A stretch of DNA of 64,000 nucleotides from Rostratula benghalensis (lineage: Eukaryota > Chordata > Aves > Charadriiformes > Rostratulidae): positions 6,848,794 to 6,912,793 of the forward strand of contig VXAI01000021.1 in assembly GCA_013399305.1 (NCBI GenBank), given 5' to 3'. Positions 23,573 to 36,074 of this stretch are shown in pieces (positions within the stretch are counted from its first letter, which is position 1; each line of letters begins with the position of its first letter). The position numbers and the translations under genes are program-made. The notes beneath the pieces are model-generated. The model searched no databases and was not told where the DNA came from. It saw only the letters and a program-made list of their open reading frames with translations.

Positions 23573-26500
23573 TTTTTTTTTTACTGCAGGTAACTTACAT
23601 GTTAGAGGGCATTTGGACCATCAAACTATTTTTGACCTGACTCAGTCTGACAAAGTTGAAACTTTGTTGTCATCACCTGAGATCTAAACTGCACCATTAC
23701 CAGTTTATGGGTAAGCAAAGAAATGCCTGAGAAAGATGGTTAGTAGCTCAGCACTAAACAACAACAAGCAATATTTAAAATAACAGAAATCCAGCATCTC
23801 TTATTCCTTTGCTCAGCTTAACCAGCTTACTTTACTTTATCAGTATATAAATTAACTAAACAGAAAAGGCTTTCAGTGTGAAATCTACCTGATTATGACT
23901 AATTGCATGTGGTCCATGTTAGGAAAATTTTCTGGGACTCCAGAAAATACAAAGTACTTAGTTCTTGTTGCCTTTATTACAGATAAACCACAGGATTTTG
24001 GACAAAAATAAGCTCATTCTTAATTTAGAGAGTAGTGCATTTCAAAATATGGTTATTCATGACAAAAGAAATTTAATTTGGTACTGTCTTAATTCTTAAG
24101 GCTAGAAGGTGTTGATTCATTAAGTACTTTATTGTTTAGAATAAAAAACAATCCTTCAAAGAGTGTTTGGGTAGGATTGTAATTTTCTTGGTTACTTAAA
24201 AAGAGATTTACTGGTCATTCATTTTCAGTAATAAATTTAGCGTGTAATGATCCCAGGAAGGAAACCTGGGCAGGTGCTTGTAGATTCCTTCAGTTCAAGG
24301 ATTTAGCATTCAAACTTCTGTGTCTCAGAATGTGTGTATTGTGATTGCAACACTCCACTGCTTTTTGCTTGCTACTGTTAATGTTGTAAAACAGAATCCT
24401 GGAAAGAGAAGCTAGAACAAGTAAGTCCTGTTAAAAATAGCTCTTTGGGCAGTCAGACTTCCAAAAAAATAAAAGGAGGGAAAAATTGGAAAAGACACAT
24501 ACAGGGCCAGTAATGTAATCATAGTGTGAAAAGGAAATGAAAGCTAGTATTTTAACTGAAGTTCCATTTTGTTTTCTGTTTTCCTGCCTGCAGTTTTGTT
24601 CTTTGTCATCAAAACATCAAACATGCTCCACTTCAGTGACTCTGTAACTGTGGTAGCTGAGGCAGGGTGTCTTTTAAACCGAAAATAGCAAACAGATTGG
24701 ATATTTTGTTCCAACAGATTGGAATAATTTATTTAAGGGTGAACCTGTTGGCCTCAAATGGTAAGTAGTACGCATGATTTGGTGACCATTCTATTCTATA
24801 TCTCATGAAGGTCAATAGTACTGAACCATTTGTCTCTGAAAGTACATAAAGGACACAGAGTTCAGTATCCAGATAATAGTACAAGCAGTAAGTATAACGA
24901 TAACATAACACCAAGCAGTATAAAAATGTTGTAATAGATTTGTAACCTACCTGCTGAAATATCAATGATTACTTGCAACAAACCTTCTTGGGCCTAGGTT
25001 TACTCAGTGTGCAGAGCTCAGGAGATTACAGAAATCAGGTCAGGTGCAGTAGCTGTAAAGTCTTGTGACTTTTAGATTTTGAATTAGATTTTGTCCTAAG
25101 TGGACTAGCAGTAATTATTCTGCACTGCAGTTAGGAAAATTCATGGAATTTCTCACCCAATAATTCAAATGGCATAGTTCTACCACCATCTTTCATGAGT
25201 TAGTTTTGCACACTGAGATATTCAGAAACAATAGATGGCAACCTGTCTGGATGCTGAAATACACTGTCATGTAGAAGTGGTCGATACATCCTGTCAATTT
25301 ATGAACTAACTCTGCAGGTTTGTAATCTGTATTTTTGATTTTCAAGATCTTTCTGCGGTCTGTACTACTTTATTCTGGGAGTTCCCTTAATCAGGAATTC
25401 CTTTTCAAATGTTCAGAACAATCATAAATGTTTCCCTAGGACTAGATAAGATGGATGGATTTGTCTAAAGCTAGATTTGATGATGGCATGCTAGATAATA
25501 TTTTGAAATTTTTCTTTGCAAAGACATTTTTAAGTAAATACATGAAAGCAGTCTTTCTTCATAAGAAAATATAATATAATAATAAGATAACAAGGCTGGG
25601 ATTTTGAAGATGCTTTTTCATTTCTGCTATACCCCTTTGAAGATGCTGATGATAAGCTGTCTTGAGCCAACTGTTTACAATAAAATTCTGTCTTAGTTTT
25701 AAGATTCTTAGTAAGGTATATAAACACATTATGATCCCTGTGACTGTCAGATGTTATGTTCAAGCATCAAAGTCACTTAGTTTAAATCTCATTTTCCAAA
25801 GTGAAATTGGCAATGACCTTGTATCCCATTGCCTTTCTCTGTGCCTTAAAAATAATCTGTGGCTGTTTAAAAGCTATGTGGTGGCATAATGGCTAATTTA
25901 CAAAGACATACGTGGTAAGTCTCTATTTTTTCAGAATAGAAACAGTCATAACAGTTAGCTCTGTGGTGTAGAGCTCTGTTAAGCCCGCTTGGTCTTGGTT
26001 GGCGAAGGAGTGACAGAAAGAAGAATCCTGCATATTTGCAGGACATAAAGGTCTCGGAGTGCAAATTTTTCTGGTATTCACTTCACAGGCAGGAAAAATC
26101 ATATCGTGCATATGGTTCAGCTATATGAGTAGGGAGCAGAGGGTACTCATTCATGATGCTGTGATTTAAATGAAGTTCTGCCACGTGGAAATGAAGATTC
26201 ACAAGAAACACCTAATGCTCTTGAAATATATTTAGAACAATGTTGGCATCAACTAAAGTCATCTGCTATTTTGAGTCCACACTGAGCAAAATTGTTTATC
26301 CTAAAGTAAAATATTTGACTGATTAATTTCACAACTCCTTTTACTGTTTCTTTCTTTGGATTTCATTTTGTTTCTATGCCTCTTCTGAACAATCATAGGT
26401 ATCCCTGCCTATGAAATTTAATGTTAAGGTTTTTAATGAAATGGGGAAAATTTTAAGGTTTTTGAGAGTAAAGCATAACATCACCTTAAATAGATGCATT

Positions 26501-28786
26501 TCAAAAGAAAATTACGTCCTTAGCTATTTTTAAATGTTAGATAATGACATACATGTTTTTCACATTAGCTTATTATTCCAATTTCTAAGATGACAACTCT
26601 TCATCATTAGTCAGTTTTATTCTTTTTGACTCCTGAGGGAGGGACTTTGCTGTGTAAAAACATGCATTAGCTGTTATACAAACAAACCCCATGACATGCT
26701 TTACAATATGCTGTTATTGCCTAATAAGTTCTTGTATTTCATATCTGTCAAGATTCCTACCTTCCTTTTCAGCTGGCAGCCTGAGTTACCATTGAAATGC
26801 TTAAAGAAAACTATTCCGTTTCTACCCCAGAGCCGTAATTACATTGAGGCCTTGAGCTAGAGATAATTGTCTGCTAGCAAAATGCTTGTATGTATCTTGG
26901 AAACGTGGTATCAGAATGGTGTTAACTGGGTTCATGCATTACATGTGATACAGACAAACCCAGCAGCCTCATTCTTCCCCAGAGCAAGTGATTATCTTTA
27001 TCTGTTTCATTCTCCAAAGACTTTCCAGACATAAGAGCTATTTGATAACCAGTGAAAAGGATGTTGATGACAAAAGTAAGGTACAAGTCCAAGTTTCCAG
27101 TCCAACAAATGATGTTTAACAGGAATAACTAAATTAAATGGAACAATGCCTGTGTTGTAAACATGTTTGCTGTGTTGAGGCTCAAAAGCTTAAACTAAAT
27201 ATTTTGAAAGGTGTGGATTTTACTCTGACTTGTATGAATTATATGGGGAAAAAGAGTAATATTAAAGTTTTAATGTACATATTAACTTGGTCGTGTGCAG
27301 ATATTAAATATTTTGACTGTTCTTGACAGCAGCACAATATGTTGCTCCTTAATCTCTAAAAAAGGGAAATGTCATCACTGAAGCTTGTATTTCTGATTTT
27401 GTCGGAAAAGATTACTTTAGTGTCTATAGAGGTTGTAGTGAACTACACTGATTGCAAATTGCAATTATAGCGGATTTCTTTTCTGAGCACTTACAGAAGT
27501 GGTAAGGCTGTATATGGACCGTTCTTACCACATATTGCTTTTCCATCTTAGTTGGAACAAGACTGCAGGATGGACATAATAAAGTGAACACCCGTGTACT
27601 CACCCACGTTTCAGTCCATCGGAGCAGACAAAGAAAAAACTAGTTCAAACTAATGTTATTTCACCATCCCTGAAATGGAAGGTGGCACATGATAGAAAGA
27701 GATGGAATGCAGTCATAAAAAGTTTTTGGATACTAAATGATGGGGAGACGGGACAGGGAGAAGTATGGGAGGCAGAAGAATTTTATTTTAATTATACCAA
27801 AATGGATATCATTTAGGCTGTGTGGTCTGAACTATTTTCCATTAAAGTAGATGGAAGGAATAGGATTGCATGTATATCACAGCATTCGGGTAGGAATGAT
27901 GTGAAGTATTAAATACATTTTGTAGGCTAAGAGAAGTCTAGTGATCTGTGCTTGTAAAATATGTGGCTTTCCCCTTTCTTTGTTCCCTAACTAATGTCAT
28001 GATTTTTATCTGTTCTTAAAATTTAAAAATAAAAATTTTTATTTGCTGTTAGCTTGTTCAGGCCTGTGTCAAGAGCAATTTTGAAAGAACTGAACTGATT
28101 GAACTTGGAGTGTTCCATACTGTTAAGCAGTGATTCTTAATGTAGTTTAACTGTTTTCTTGAGACTGACTGACCTTCACAGTTCTCTTCCTCAGATCAAC
28201 CAAAAGGTAAGAAAGGCTATCTCCTTATAGATTCCCAACTGACACATGAAATTGGTTGTTTAGCCACTAATAAAGAAGAAAATATATTTCACTGTTAATC
28301 AGGAAAGCTTTCTGTGTGTGTTAAGATATACATGGAAATCCTTGGTCAGATTCTGAGGGCTACAGAATGATTTTTAATATAAAATGTTCACTGAAAGAAA
28401 TGGAAACTAGAGAACATTCCTTCACTGTGCTCTAGAGGATGTTTTTTGTATTTTCTTCTCCTTCCGAAGGGCTTTTTAATGCAAGGAAGTGATTTGACAC
28501 GAAGGAAAACGAGAATGAGAGAATTAATGTAGGGAAAAGGATAGATTCGCTTATGTTTTGATTTAAATCAGAACATGAAATTTTATTTTCCAGTATTTAA
28601 TTCTAAGTCCAGTCATGATTTTTCTGGCAGAACAGCAGTTCCTTGAAGAATGTTGGTTTAACAGATACATATTTTATATTTTGTCAATTCATCAATATTT
28701 GAAGGGAAACTGGATGAGTGAGCCCGCTGGCATGAAAGAAGGATATCTGGCTAGTTGGCTGGAAGGCTCTGTGGTTATCCAGAAGT
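23573..28786. other. Non-genic unique sequence
   Basis: About 5.2 kb without a supported gene or a confident repeat. A stretch near 25810-25860 (ctttctctgtgccttaaaaa) faintly resembles the conserved core of MIR-type SINEs, but too weakly to annotate. A 12-base segment between good splice signals at 28195-28206 is listed separately. Confidence 0.6.
28195..28206 (+). other. Possible 12-base microexon
   Basis: A pyrimidine-rich acceptor (cagttctcttcctcag, ending 28194) is followed by 12 bases, atcaaccaaaag, and then an excellent donor gtaagaaag from 28207. Twelve bases would add four residues (I-N-Q-K) without changing the frame, as known neuronal microexons do. With only splice motifs as evidence, this may be coincidence. 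Confidence 0.15.
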
Positions 28787-28890
28787 CAGGGGTCCCTAAC
28801 TAGCAGCTGTGCAGGCTGCCCAGTGCTGCACGTTGCCTTGTGTGCTGGCTGCCTGGCACCCAGGGGCTGTGTGGTTGCCTCGTTGCACAG
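28787..28890 (+). mobile_element. Possible hAT DNA transposon end, degraded
   Basis: The segment begins CAGGGGTCCCTAAC, close to the terminal inverted repeat type seen in hAT-Charlie families (CAGGGGTCCCCAAC). It continues as a short GC-rich island (gcaggctgcccagtgctgca) within AT-rich surroundings. The eight bases before it (28779-28786, ccagaagt) are where a target duplication would sit. I did not find the opposite terminal repeat or the second duplication copy, so the element is incomplete or mis-called. Confidence 0.4.
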
Positions 28891-31800
28891 GAATATTTTT
28901 TTTGTTCTTAAAATTTTCTTTTTCTGTGGGATTTTTTTTTTTGAATGTGAAACCAGTAGGTGCATGCTTAAATGGAGTAAAATTAAATTTAAAATTAGCT
29001 TAAAAGCTAATAGATGAAACTCAAGTAAAAATTGAGGAACAGCATTTTCAATTAGAAGTACCTACAACAGTATGATGAATTTTGCTAATTCTGGCAATGT
29101 GTTTTTCTGCTGTCATTAGACAGTCTTCTGTGGTGAAGACTACATATATTTAAAGAAACTGGAGTTACTAGAAAAGACATGACACAAATGTGGGACTAGC
29201 ACCATTGAAATCAATACCATGAGTCATAATGTCGCAACATCTGCTTCCTTATTATTAGTGCTTCCTTGTGCTAGATTCAGGGAATTCAAATTAAATAACA
29301 GGTTTAAGTGATACAGGCAAAAAAGCTCCTGAGCTTTGTAAGCTGAAAGCTTATAGGATCCATAGTAATGTCTTTGAGAAAGAAACACAGTATTTATGCA
29401 GTTCTTTTTATTGTATTGTTTCATCCCACTAAAAAATTCACGTGGCTGGTAGTGAGCATTTGGGAAAGGTAAAAGTAGAATTTTTTCAATACTGGCTAAA
29501 ATCCCCTAATATTGCATACAAAATATGTAGATAAAATTTATTATTTTCTCTGCAAAATCTTGGAAATGGAATATCTATGCCTGTGTTTTGGGGTTAAAAT
29601 GTATATATATATATATGCTCTTTCTGCTGGAATATCTTTCAAAGAATACTGTGCATGTTCTTGTTTAAATATACAAATTGGATTCTATTTCCTTTCAATT
29701 TGAAGAAATTAGTGCTGCTCCAGTAGTCATAGAAACTGCAAATAAGAACTGACTGTTGAATATAACCGTCAGCAGAAATTGTGAATATTGAGTAGTTTTC
29801 TTAAGTTCCTACCTATGTAGGAAGCTAAAAGAACATTTCAGAAGAAAACTTTGTTAGCAGTCTATCAAATATAGCAGCAACAATTTGGTTGTCACTTAAC
29901 TCGTAATGGCAGCAATTGTTAGGACTTAAGTAAAAGGCTACTCTGCATTTGGTGTCCACTGTCTCTCAAATTAATACTGAAATGTGTTATCTGACATGAA
30001 AAAAATCCCTCAGATTTGTAACACGCTACCATTTATGCCTTACAAACTGAAGAAAGATAGAAGTTGCAAGTACTCCTCTACAGTTAAATGAAAACTTTTG
30101 TTATGACCATATGGCCTTATCTTAATATCTTATATTTACCACTGAAGTACAAAAATTGGGTATTAAAACTCTGTATTAAGTATCTACATAGACTCTAAAA
30201 ATGTATTAGCTGTCTGTAAAATATGTAAAGAATATATCAAGTTTGTAATTCAAAATACTGTAACTACAGACACTGATGAAGTAACTGCATATTAAATTAG
30301 TAATCATATGATTATGTGGAATTACCTGATCTGATTTGTATGCTTGACTGAAGAATTATGCACATGAATCAAGCTTAGTAAATAATTCATACCTTACCCT
30401 ATAGCTGACTAATTTAACATCACTTTCTTTTTTTGCAATTTATGTAGGAGTGCACTATTCTCTGGAAATTAGCAGTCTTTCAATAATAAGTACCAATATC
30501 TAGGAATATATTCTGGCTTGCAAACTTTTGAGTGCATAGTAACTATTAGTCATACAATATTTGAATAGTGTTGGTTAGTTCTAATTGGTCACACAAACCT
30601 CCTCCTTTCTCTGTTTTTTGCTCCTAATTAAAATAATGCTTGGGTTTAGAGTACATGCTTTAAAAACAGGTTTTCTGCATCTATTTAATATGCTCCCCTT
30701 GCCTCTAAGTCACAGCCTTTGATGTCTCAGAGAGTCAAAATAATTGATAGTGGGAGGTGAACTAAAGATCAGCAGCTTGCTTATTGTCCGTAGTAAATAC
30801 CTACAGTGAAAATTAGTACTGGAAAAATGTTTTCATGGGTTTAACAGTGGAATTTGGCTTCAGGTAAATAATTAGATACCAGTAAGGTTCAAAGTGTTTT
30901 AGGGCTCATACTGCTCGAAATTGGGCAATTACTGTCACCTAATGATATTGCAGAAACTGCAGCGAATTTATTAGTAGGGTCTAGGGTTGACTACTGGGGC
31001 TTGTCAATAAAAGAGAAATCTAAATGAGGCAATTCCCTAGCAAAGTGAAGGAAAGTGTGTGAAAGGTCCTTCCATGTCTATATTTGCCACACCCTTCAGA
31101 ACCTTGGGGCGAAACTAAAAGAATTCTAAATATTGTAAAGAATTACATTTCTGTTCCAGAAGGATTGAAATGTAAAATTCAGACAGCCTTTTGAGAAGCT
31201 GCCTGCAGTATGGTAGAGAGTCCTTAAACTTTTGAAAGCAATTGCAGGAATTTGGATTACCACCTGCATTATTTGCAACATTTCCATAACCAGGAAATAC
31301 GTCAAAATAGTGTGTTAAGTAAGTAAATTAATTTAGTGGGATGTTAATATCTTCCTTTACTTTGATATTCCACTAGATGATAACTGTATAGTCTTTTCAC
31401 TGTGGAATTCTATATTTATTTCTATTAGAGGTGGTCCAGCTAGAAGAAATGCATTCCTGACAGTCTTTTTAAACTGATCTAGAACACAGTCATTCTCACA
31501 GACTCAGACTGTCCTCATGGATTAAACCTCTCAGTGTCATGAACTAGGGCTAAATCTGTACCAAGAAGATAACGTGTCAAGCATACTTGAATTTCCTAGT
31601 GTAAATGCAGCCAGGAGTCAGCTGCTTCTGCCGGTCTGCAATTTGTCAACATTGCTAAATTTATGCTGGTCTGAGAGTAGAATTCTATCTGTACAGAGTA
31701 TATTATTCAATCTGTACAGATGTATGGCAAATGCTGAACATTTACTGACAAAAGTAGTCTCAAGTACTGAGGTATCTGCTTTCCAGGCTGGCAAAAAGGG

Positions 31801-32304
31801 ATGCATAGACCTCAGTGTCCTTAAGAAGGCTTGGGTGGAGGCCAGAATAGGTTGGCATATGCGAGAAAAGATATGTATCCCCACAAGCTATAGATTTTTT
31901 TTTTTTTAATATAAGACAACTCATATAGTTGCAATAATGTTCCTAATTAATAATGAAAAACCCCTGTAAAATGTTCTTAGTGTATAATTTCTCTGAAAAG
32001 AGACAGATCACTCTTTCCTGGGAGAGATGTTTCAAGTGAAATCAACATTCGAATAAAATCAAGATTCTCTTAATGAAATGTATGTTAGCTTTATGAAGAT
32101 ACAGGGATTTCTGGAGAAAAAAAAAAAAAGTAAGTTTTGAAATAACTTTTTAATCTCAAAGAAGAGCTGAAGAAATAATCCCAGCAAAATCTTCACTTTC
32201 GCTGCTCCAGTTCAGATAATGAAGAGACTAAAGAATTTATTATTGGGTATCAAACGATTGACAGGTTGATGCTCAGACAGAACTCTAAATTCTGATCTAA
32301 GATT
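28891..32304. other. Non-genic unique sequence with simple repeats
   Basis: No supported gene. It contains a 15-base TA run (29602-29616), a 13-base T run (31895-31907), a 13-base A run (32117-32129) and a duplicated palindromic decamer at 31688-31720. The + strand frame at 31574-31909 (111 codons) runs into the T run and has no recognisable domain. Confidence 0.6.
31688..31720. repeat. Two copies of palindromic TCTGTACAGA
   Basis: The self-complementary decamer TCTGTACAGA occurs at 31688-31697 and again at 31711-31720, 23 bases apart centre to centre (about two helical turns). The second copy extends to a 12-base palindrome, ATCTGTACAGAT. Paired palindromes at this spacing could be a dimeric protein-binding arrangement, but no factor is assigned. 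Confidence 0.8.
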
Positions 32305-32414
32305 AATAAACATAGAAATGCTCAGTCTTAAATAGAAAATGTATCAAAATCCAAGCCTTAGATTATGTAATTGAACGCTTGCTTCAAATAACTAGTGCAT
32401 TCCAATTTAAGTTG
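32305..32414 (+). repeat. Diverged dispersed repeat, copy 1 of pair A
   Basis: This 110-base segment aligns without large gaps to 35963-36074 in the same orientation. Shared exact words occur in the same order: aataaacat, aaatgct, tcttaaataga, ttatgtaattg, tagtg and attccaat. By eye roughly 70% of positions agree. It is not CR1 and I do not recognise the family. It could be an ancient unnamed repeat or a duplicated conserved non-coding element. Confidence 0.75.
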
Positions 32415-32790
32415 TCAAGTTGTAAAAGTTGCCAAATTTGGCCCACTTACATGTTGCTGCAACTGGAATATATTTCAGCAAAGTACAAGTTACAGACACA
32501 TGCTCTTTTTGAGACAAAAATACCATTTGGATTATGAGGTGAAATAAAGTAGGTCATAAAGATGCAAATTTTAAATTTTGTATGGCATAGAATATTTTTT
32601 AAACAGTGGGTGCTCACAGCTGTGGCCTCACATATTTCTCTTTTCAAGTACTGCTGGTCACTACTTCTTATTCTGTACAAGAATAGAATGGCACTTAGCA
32701 TTTCCTAGTGCTCTAGAGCTACAAATGGCTTTTCAAATGCTACATTTACTCACACCAGTTCTCTGCGATGTTAAATGTTTGTTTTTTATA
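32415..32790. other. Non-genic unique sequence
   Basis: Overlapping small frames on both strands; nothing recognised. Confidence 0.6.
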
Positions 32791-32885
32791 ATCTCATTTT
32801 TGCAAGTAGGAAGGTTCAGTCACTCCTTGAGAGACAAAAAGGGAGAATGATGTGGCCTAAATCACAGTGGGAGCTGGGTTAGGGG
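32791..32885 (-). mobile_element. MIR-like SINE relic
   Basis: Read on the + strand it follows the reverse complement of the MIR/CORE-SINE middle region: atctcatttttgcaagtagg, then ggttcagtcactccttgaga, then gtggcctaaatcacagtggg and agctgggtt. In the family consensus these are the 'aggaaactgaggcacagaga', 'acttgcccaaggtcacac' and 'agagctggga' segments. It is heavily diverged, as expected of an element that predates the amniote radiation. Confidence 0.5.
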
Positions 32886-34735
32886 ACAGTAGCACAGAGT
32901 GCCAGTTTTCTCAATTTTCACTTTCTCTAGGATGATGCTCAGACCTATAAAAATTGTCACGTCTCTTACACTAGGAAAATCTTATGCATAGCATAGAAAT
33001 TTAATTTGCATTTTACATTTTCTTTAAAATAAAGTATCTGATGTGAAGTCATACGGTGCTAGATGGGTTTGGGTTTTTTTTGTTTTTGAGTATGAATAGA
33101 TCTATTTGTGAAGAAAGATGTCATGTATATTGAAAATATCTCCAAGCATTTTGTTGTTATAGCTGTTTAGCTTGGAAATAGGCATTTCGTTAACATATTT
33201 TATCAACTCTCCAGGCTGCAGTCAGGAAGTTCAGCAGAATGTAAATGACAGCTACAGGTACTTTTTCTTGAGGGAATGTATTGTACCTGTGGGCTTCATT
33301 CCAAGGTGTCATTTAAGAAATTTCTTTAAATATATGAGAAGTTTTAATAGTTCAAGTCCTGCTTTCCTCTGAGATTGCACTCTATCATATGCTAGAGTGG
33401 AAGGATGCAATATTTTAAAAACAGAGTATACATAGCACAAGCCAATTGGTAAAAAGCTTGCAATGCTAATAATATTATAGAGAAATGTTTTGTTGTTTGG
33501 GGTTTCTGTAGAACAGGAGGTCTAAGTCCTTCCTTTAGTTTAAGAGGGAGGAAATACTTTCATTCTTCTCAGGTTTGCCATTTCAGTAAAGTGTGTGCAA
33601 TTTTATGACACCTCCCTCCCCCAATGGTTCTGTGAACTCTTTAAGTAGGTTATATTATTAATAGAAGTCTAATACTTTATTTATGTTGCCTTGTTGGAAA
33701 GCTACTCAAAGACCATAATGTACACGTTTAGTGACAGTCTAGCTTGTTTATTTTAATTTTTTTTTCTTGAAAGGGAGAACAAAGAGTGAAAAAATCAATT
33801 TGTGGACCTTTTCACTAAGAAAACACTGCATAGAAATTATTCTTCTGCAATCTACTGCTCATGAAGGGAAGCAGCTTAGAGAAATCTTTACAACCAAGGG
33901 AATGTTTAACCCAGTGCAGCAGGAGGCTATTAAATCATCCCTAGGTTAGAAAAAGAGGCTTATAAGATTGGAATTTCAGTAAAACAAATTTGCTGTAAGT
34001 TAGCAGTTGAATAATTTTACTGAATTTATGAATTTTGGATCAAGAAAATAAAAATTCTGCCTTCCCAGAGACACAACTGCTAATATTGTAGATTCAGGGT
34101 TTTTTTAAAATATGTTCTCATTTGGCATTTTTAGAATTCCATTGGGATCCACTCTTCTTGCTGATCAACACCCAAAACATCTGGGTAATATCAGTTCTGC
34201 CCTAAGAGATCTGCAGTACTGATTGTTTGCCTAAAATGTAGATATGTTCTAGCATGTTTTATGCTGAAAATGTGTGACGCTACTGTAGCCCTTAGTCAGA
34301 GGTATGACAAGTTTACTGCTTTCAGAAAGAACACTAAAAATGGGATTCGGTAGATTGACGCTTGTCTAAGGACATCCGTTGTAGCTGTATCAGACCAGAT
34401 AGGCTGTTCAGAACACAAAAGTATTGATCATTTGACTTAGTTATCCTCCCTCTGTTTTATAGAAAGGCTTAGGGCTGGAGGGGAACTGTTAGTACAACTG
34501 TGAAATGCAGAAATATGCTGGTTATGAATGGTTCAGTTAAAATTTAGGTGGGTAATATTTCCGGTCAAAGCTTGATGTTCCCTCTCCTACTTTTCTTCCC
34601 CTCCCACTACCATTAAAACTATAAAGACCTTTGAGACCTTTTCCAAACACAAACCAGGTTATATTTAGCCTGAATAATTTCAATCATCTTATTTACAGCG
34701 TGGCTTCAGAAACAGCTGTGTCATTGCAGCTAAGA
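32886..34735. other. Non-genic unique sequence
   Basis: AT-rich, no supported gene or repeat. Small frames at 33172-33372 and 33767-33949 have no recognisable motif. Confidence 0.6.
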
Positions 34736-34820
34736 GGAGGGAACTGAAATGCAGTGGGAGAAATTAGTGCTCAGGCACAGGAATATCAGGGATTTTGTAA
34801 TCCAGACTCTAGACACTGTC
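34736..34820 (-). mobile_element. MIR-like SINE relic
   Basis: On the + strand, gaggagggaactgaaatgca, the gtgctcaggcacaggaat segment and ttgtaatccagactctagac follow the reverse-complement order of an amniote MIR-type SINE: the 'ggaactgaggcac' segment, the 'gctcaaggtcacac' segment and the 'aacccagactctag' segment. The match is by eye and interrupted. Confidence 0.45.
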
Positions 34821-35962
34821 TCAAGGCATCACAGCTGGCACATTTTGTAAGTCATTTGATTTGGCAGCAAATCGGTTTGCCTTAATATATGTAAGTGAAG
34901 GGGGGTGAGGATCCTGACCCATATCCTGCCCTCTCTCCTTCAAACAGCAATCTCCTTAGAGAAGGCCTTTCTTTCACTGTGTGCTAGAACAAATTGGGAA
35001 CTCAATTTTCTCTGGAGTATCTGTGAATTTTAACACATCAAGGAGAATATTTACCTAGAATGATAGATATTTGGGAAATGTTAAACATAATTTTAATAAA
35101 CCTGGTTATAGAAATATATTGCGGTAGCTTTATGAAGTTGGTCTGTTTCATTTCATTTTGGTTTGTTTTCCTTAAAGGCAAAACTTTTATTTAAATTCCA
35201 ACTTTATGGGAAAATATCTCATAACTGCCTGAGCACAATTCCCAGTTGATTTCTGCTACCTTTTTCAGCTTATGTTATTTTGGATGAATTTTGTCACACC
35301 TATTCTTAGAAAATGACTCAATGATTGAATATAAGCTTGTTTAACAGATAGCCTTTCTGTTGATATCTTTACACCATTTTTTCCTGTTTTTACAAAAACA
35401 TGCACCAATGTTTAGGAAATGTTAGGTTCCGTGTTACAAAATCTTCTGTCTACTCCACTCCAGAAATGTTTCTAAGGGAGCCAACACAGCTACTGATGTG
35501 CTTCACAGAGAGATCATTTCAGTTCTGTTAGTTTGGGAATAATTCGTTAGAAAAAAGGACAGTTTTCTGCCTGTATTTCCTTGATCTCTCAGGAGAAAAT
35601 GATGTATGCAGAGAAGCATTTCCACTTATAAATTATTCCAGGTTTTCAACTGACTGTTTTGAGGCTTGATATTCTGTCATGATTCAAAGTTGAGAAATTT
35701 AGGTTAAACAAACCTTTCTTCTAACAGCAGGTAAGCAGATAAGCATTACAGTAAAGTAAGATGTAATGTAAGTGGGATTTTTTATGTGGTGAAATTTTTT
35801 GTCAGCTTCACCGAATTTGATAAGCAGGCCAAAGGAATAGTGGAAAAATATTAAGCTTTTTGTATTTAATTTATTGTCAGTAGAGAAACTATTCCGTATC
35901 ATAGTTGGAAAAAAAAAAATTCCTCCACAAGCTTATGCATTTGAAATTGAACATGAATTTTG
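34821..35962. other. Non-genic unique sequence
   Basis: Nothing recognised apart from a 10-base A run near 35910. Confidence 0.6.
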
Positions 35963-36074
35963 AATAAACATGCAAATGCTTAATCTTAAATAGAGGACTT
36001 GTGTGAATCCAATCATTAGCTTATGTAATTGGCTGTTTGTTTGAAATTAGTAGTGTATTCCAATCCATAAGATG
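35963..36074 (+). repeat. Diverged dispersed repeat, copy 2 of pair A
   Basis: Homologous to 32305-32414 in the same orientation, about 3.66 kb away. The landmarks aataaacat, aaatgct, tcttaaataga, ttatgtaattg and attccaat are all present in order. Sequence beyond both ends does not align, so this is a discrete unit and not part of a long segmental duplication. Confidence 0.75.

Noticed and set aside
25795..25865. A further MIR-like core (ctttctctgtgccttaaaaa)
   Set aside because: Only one short block agrees and the flanking landmarks are missing.
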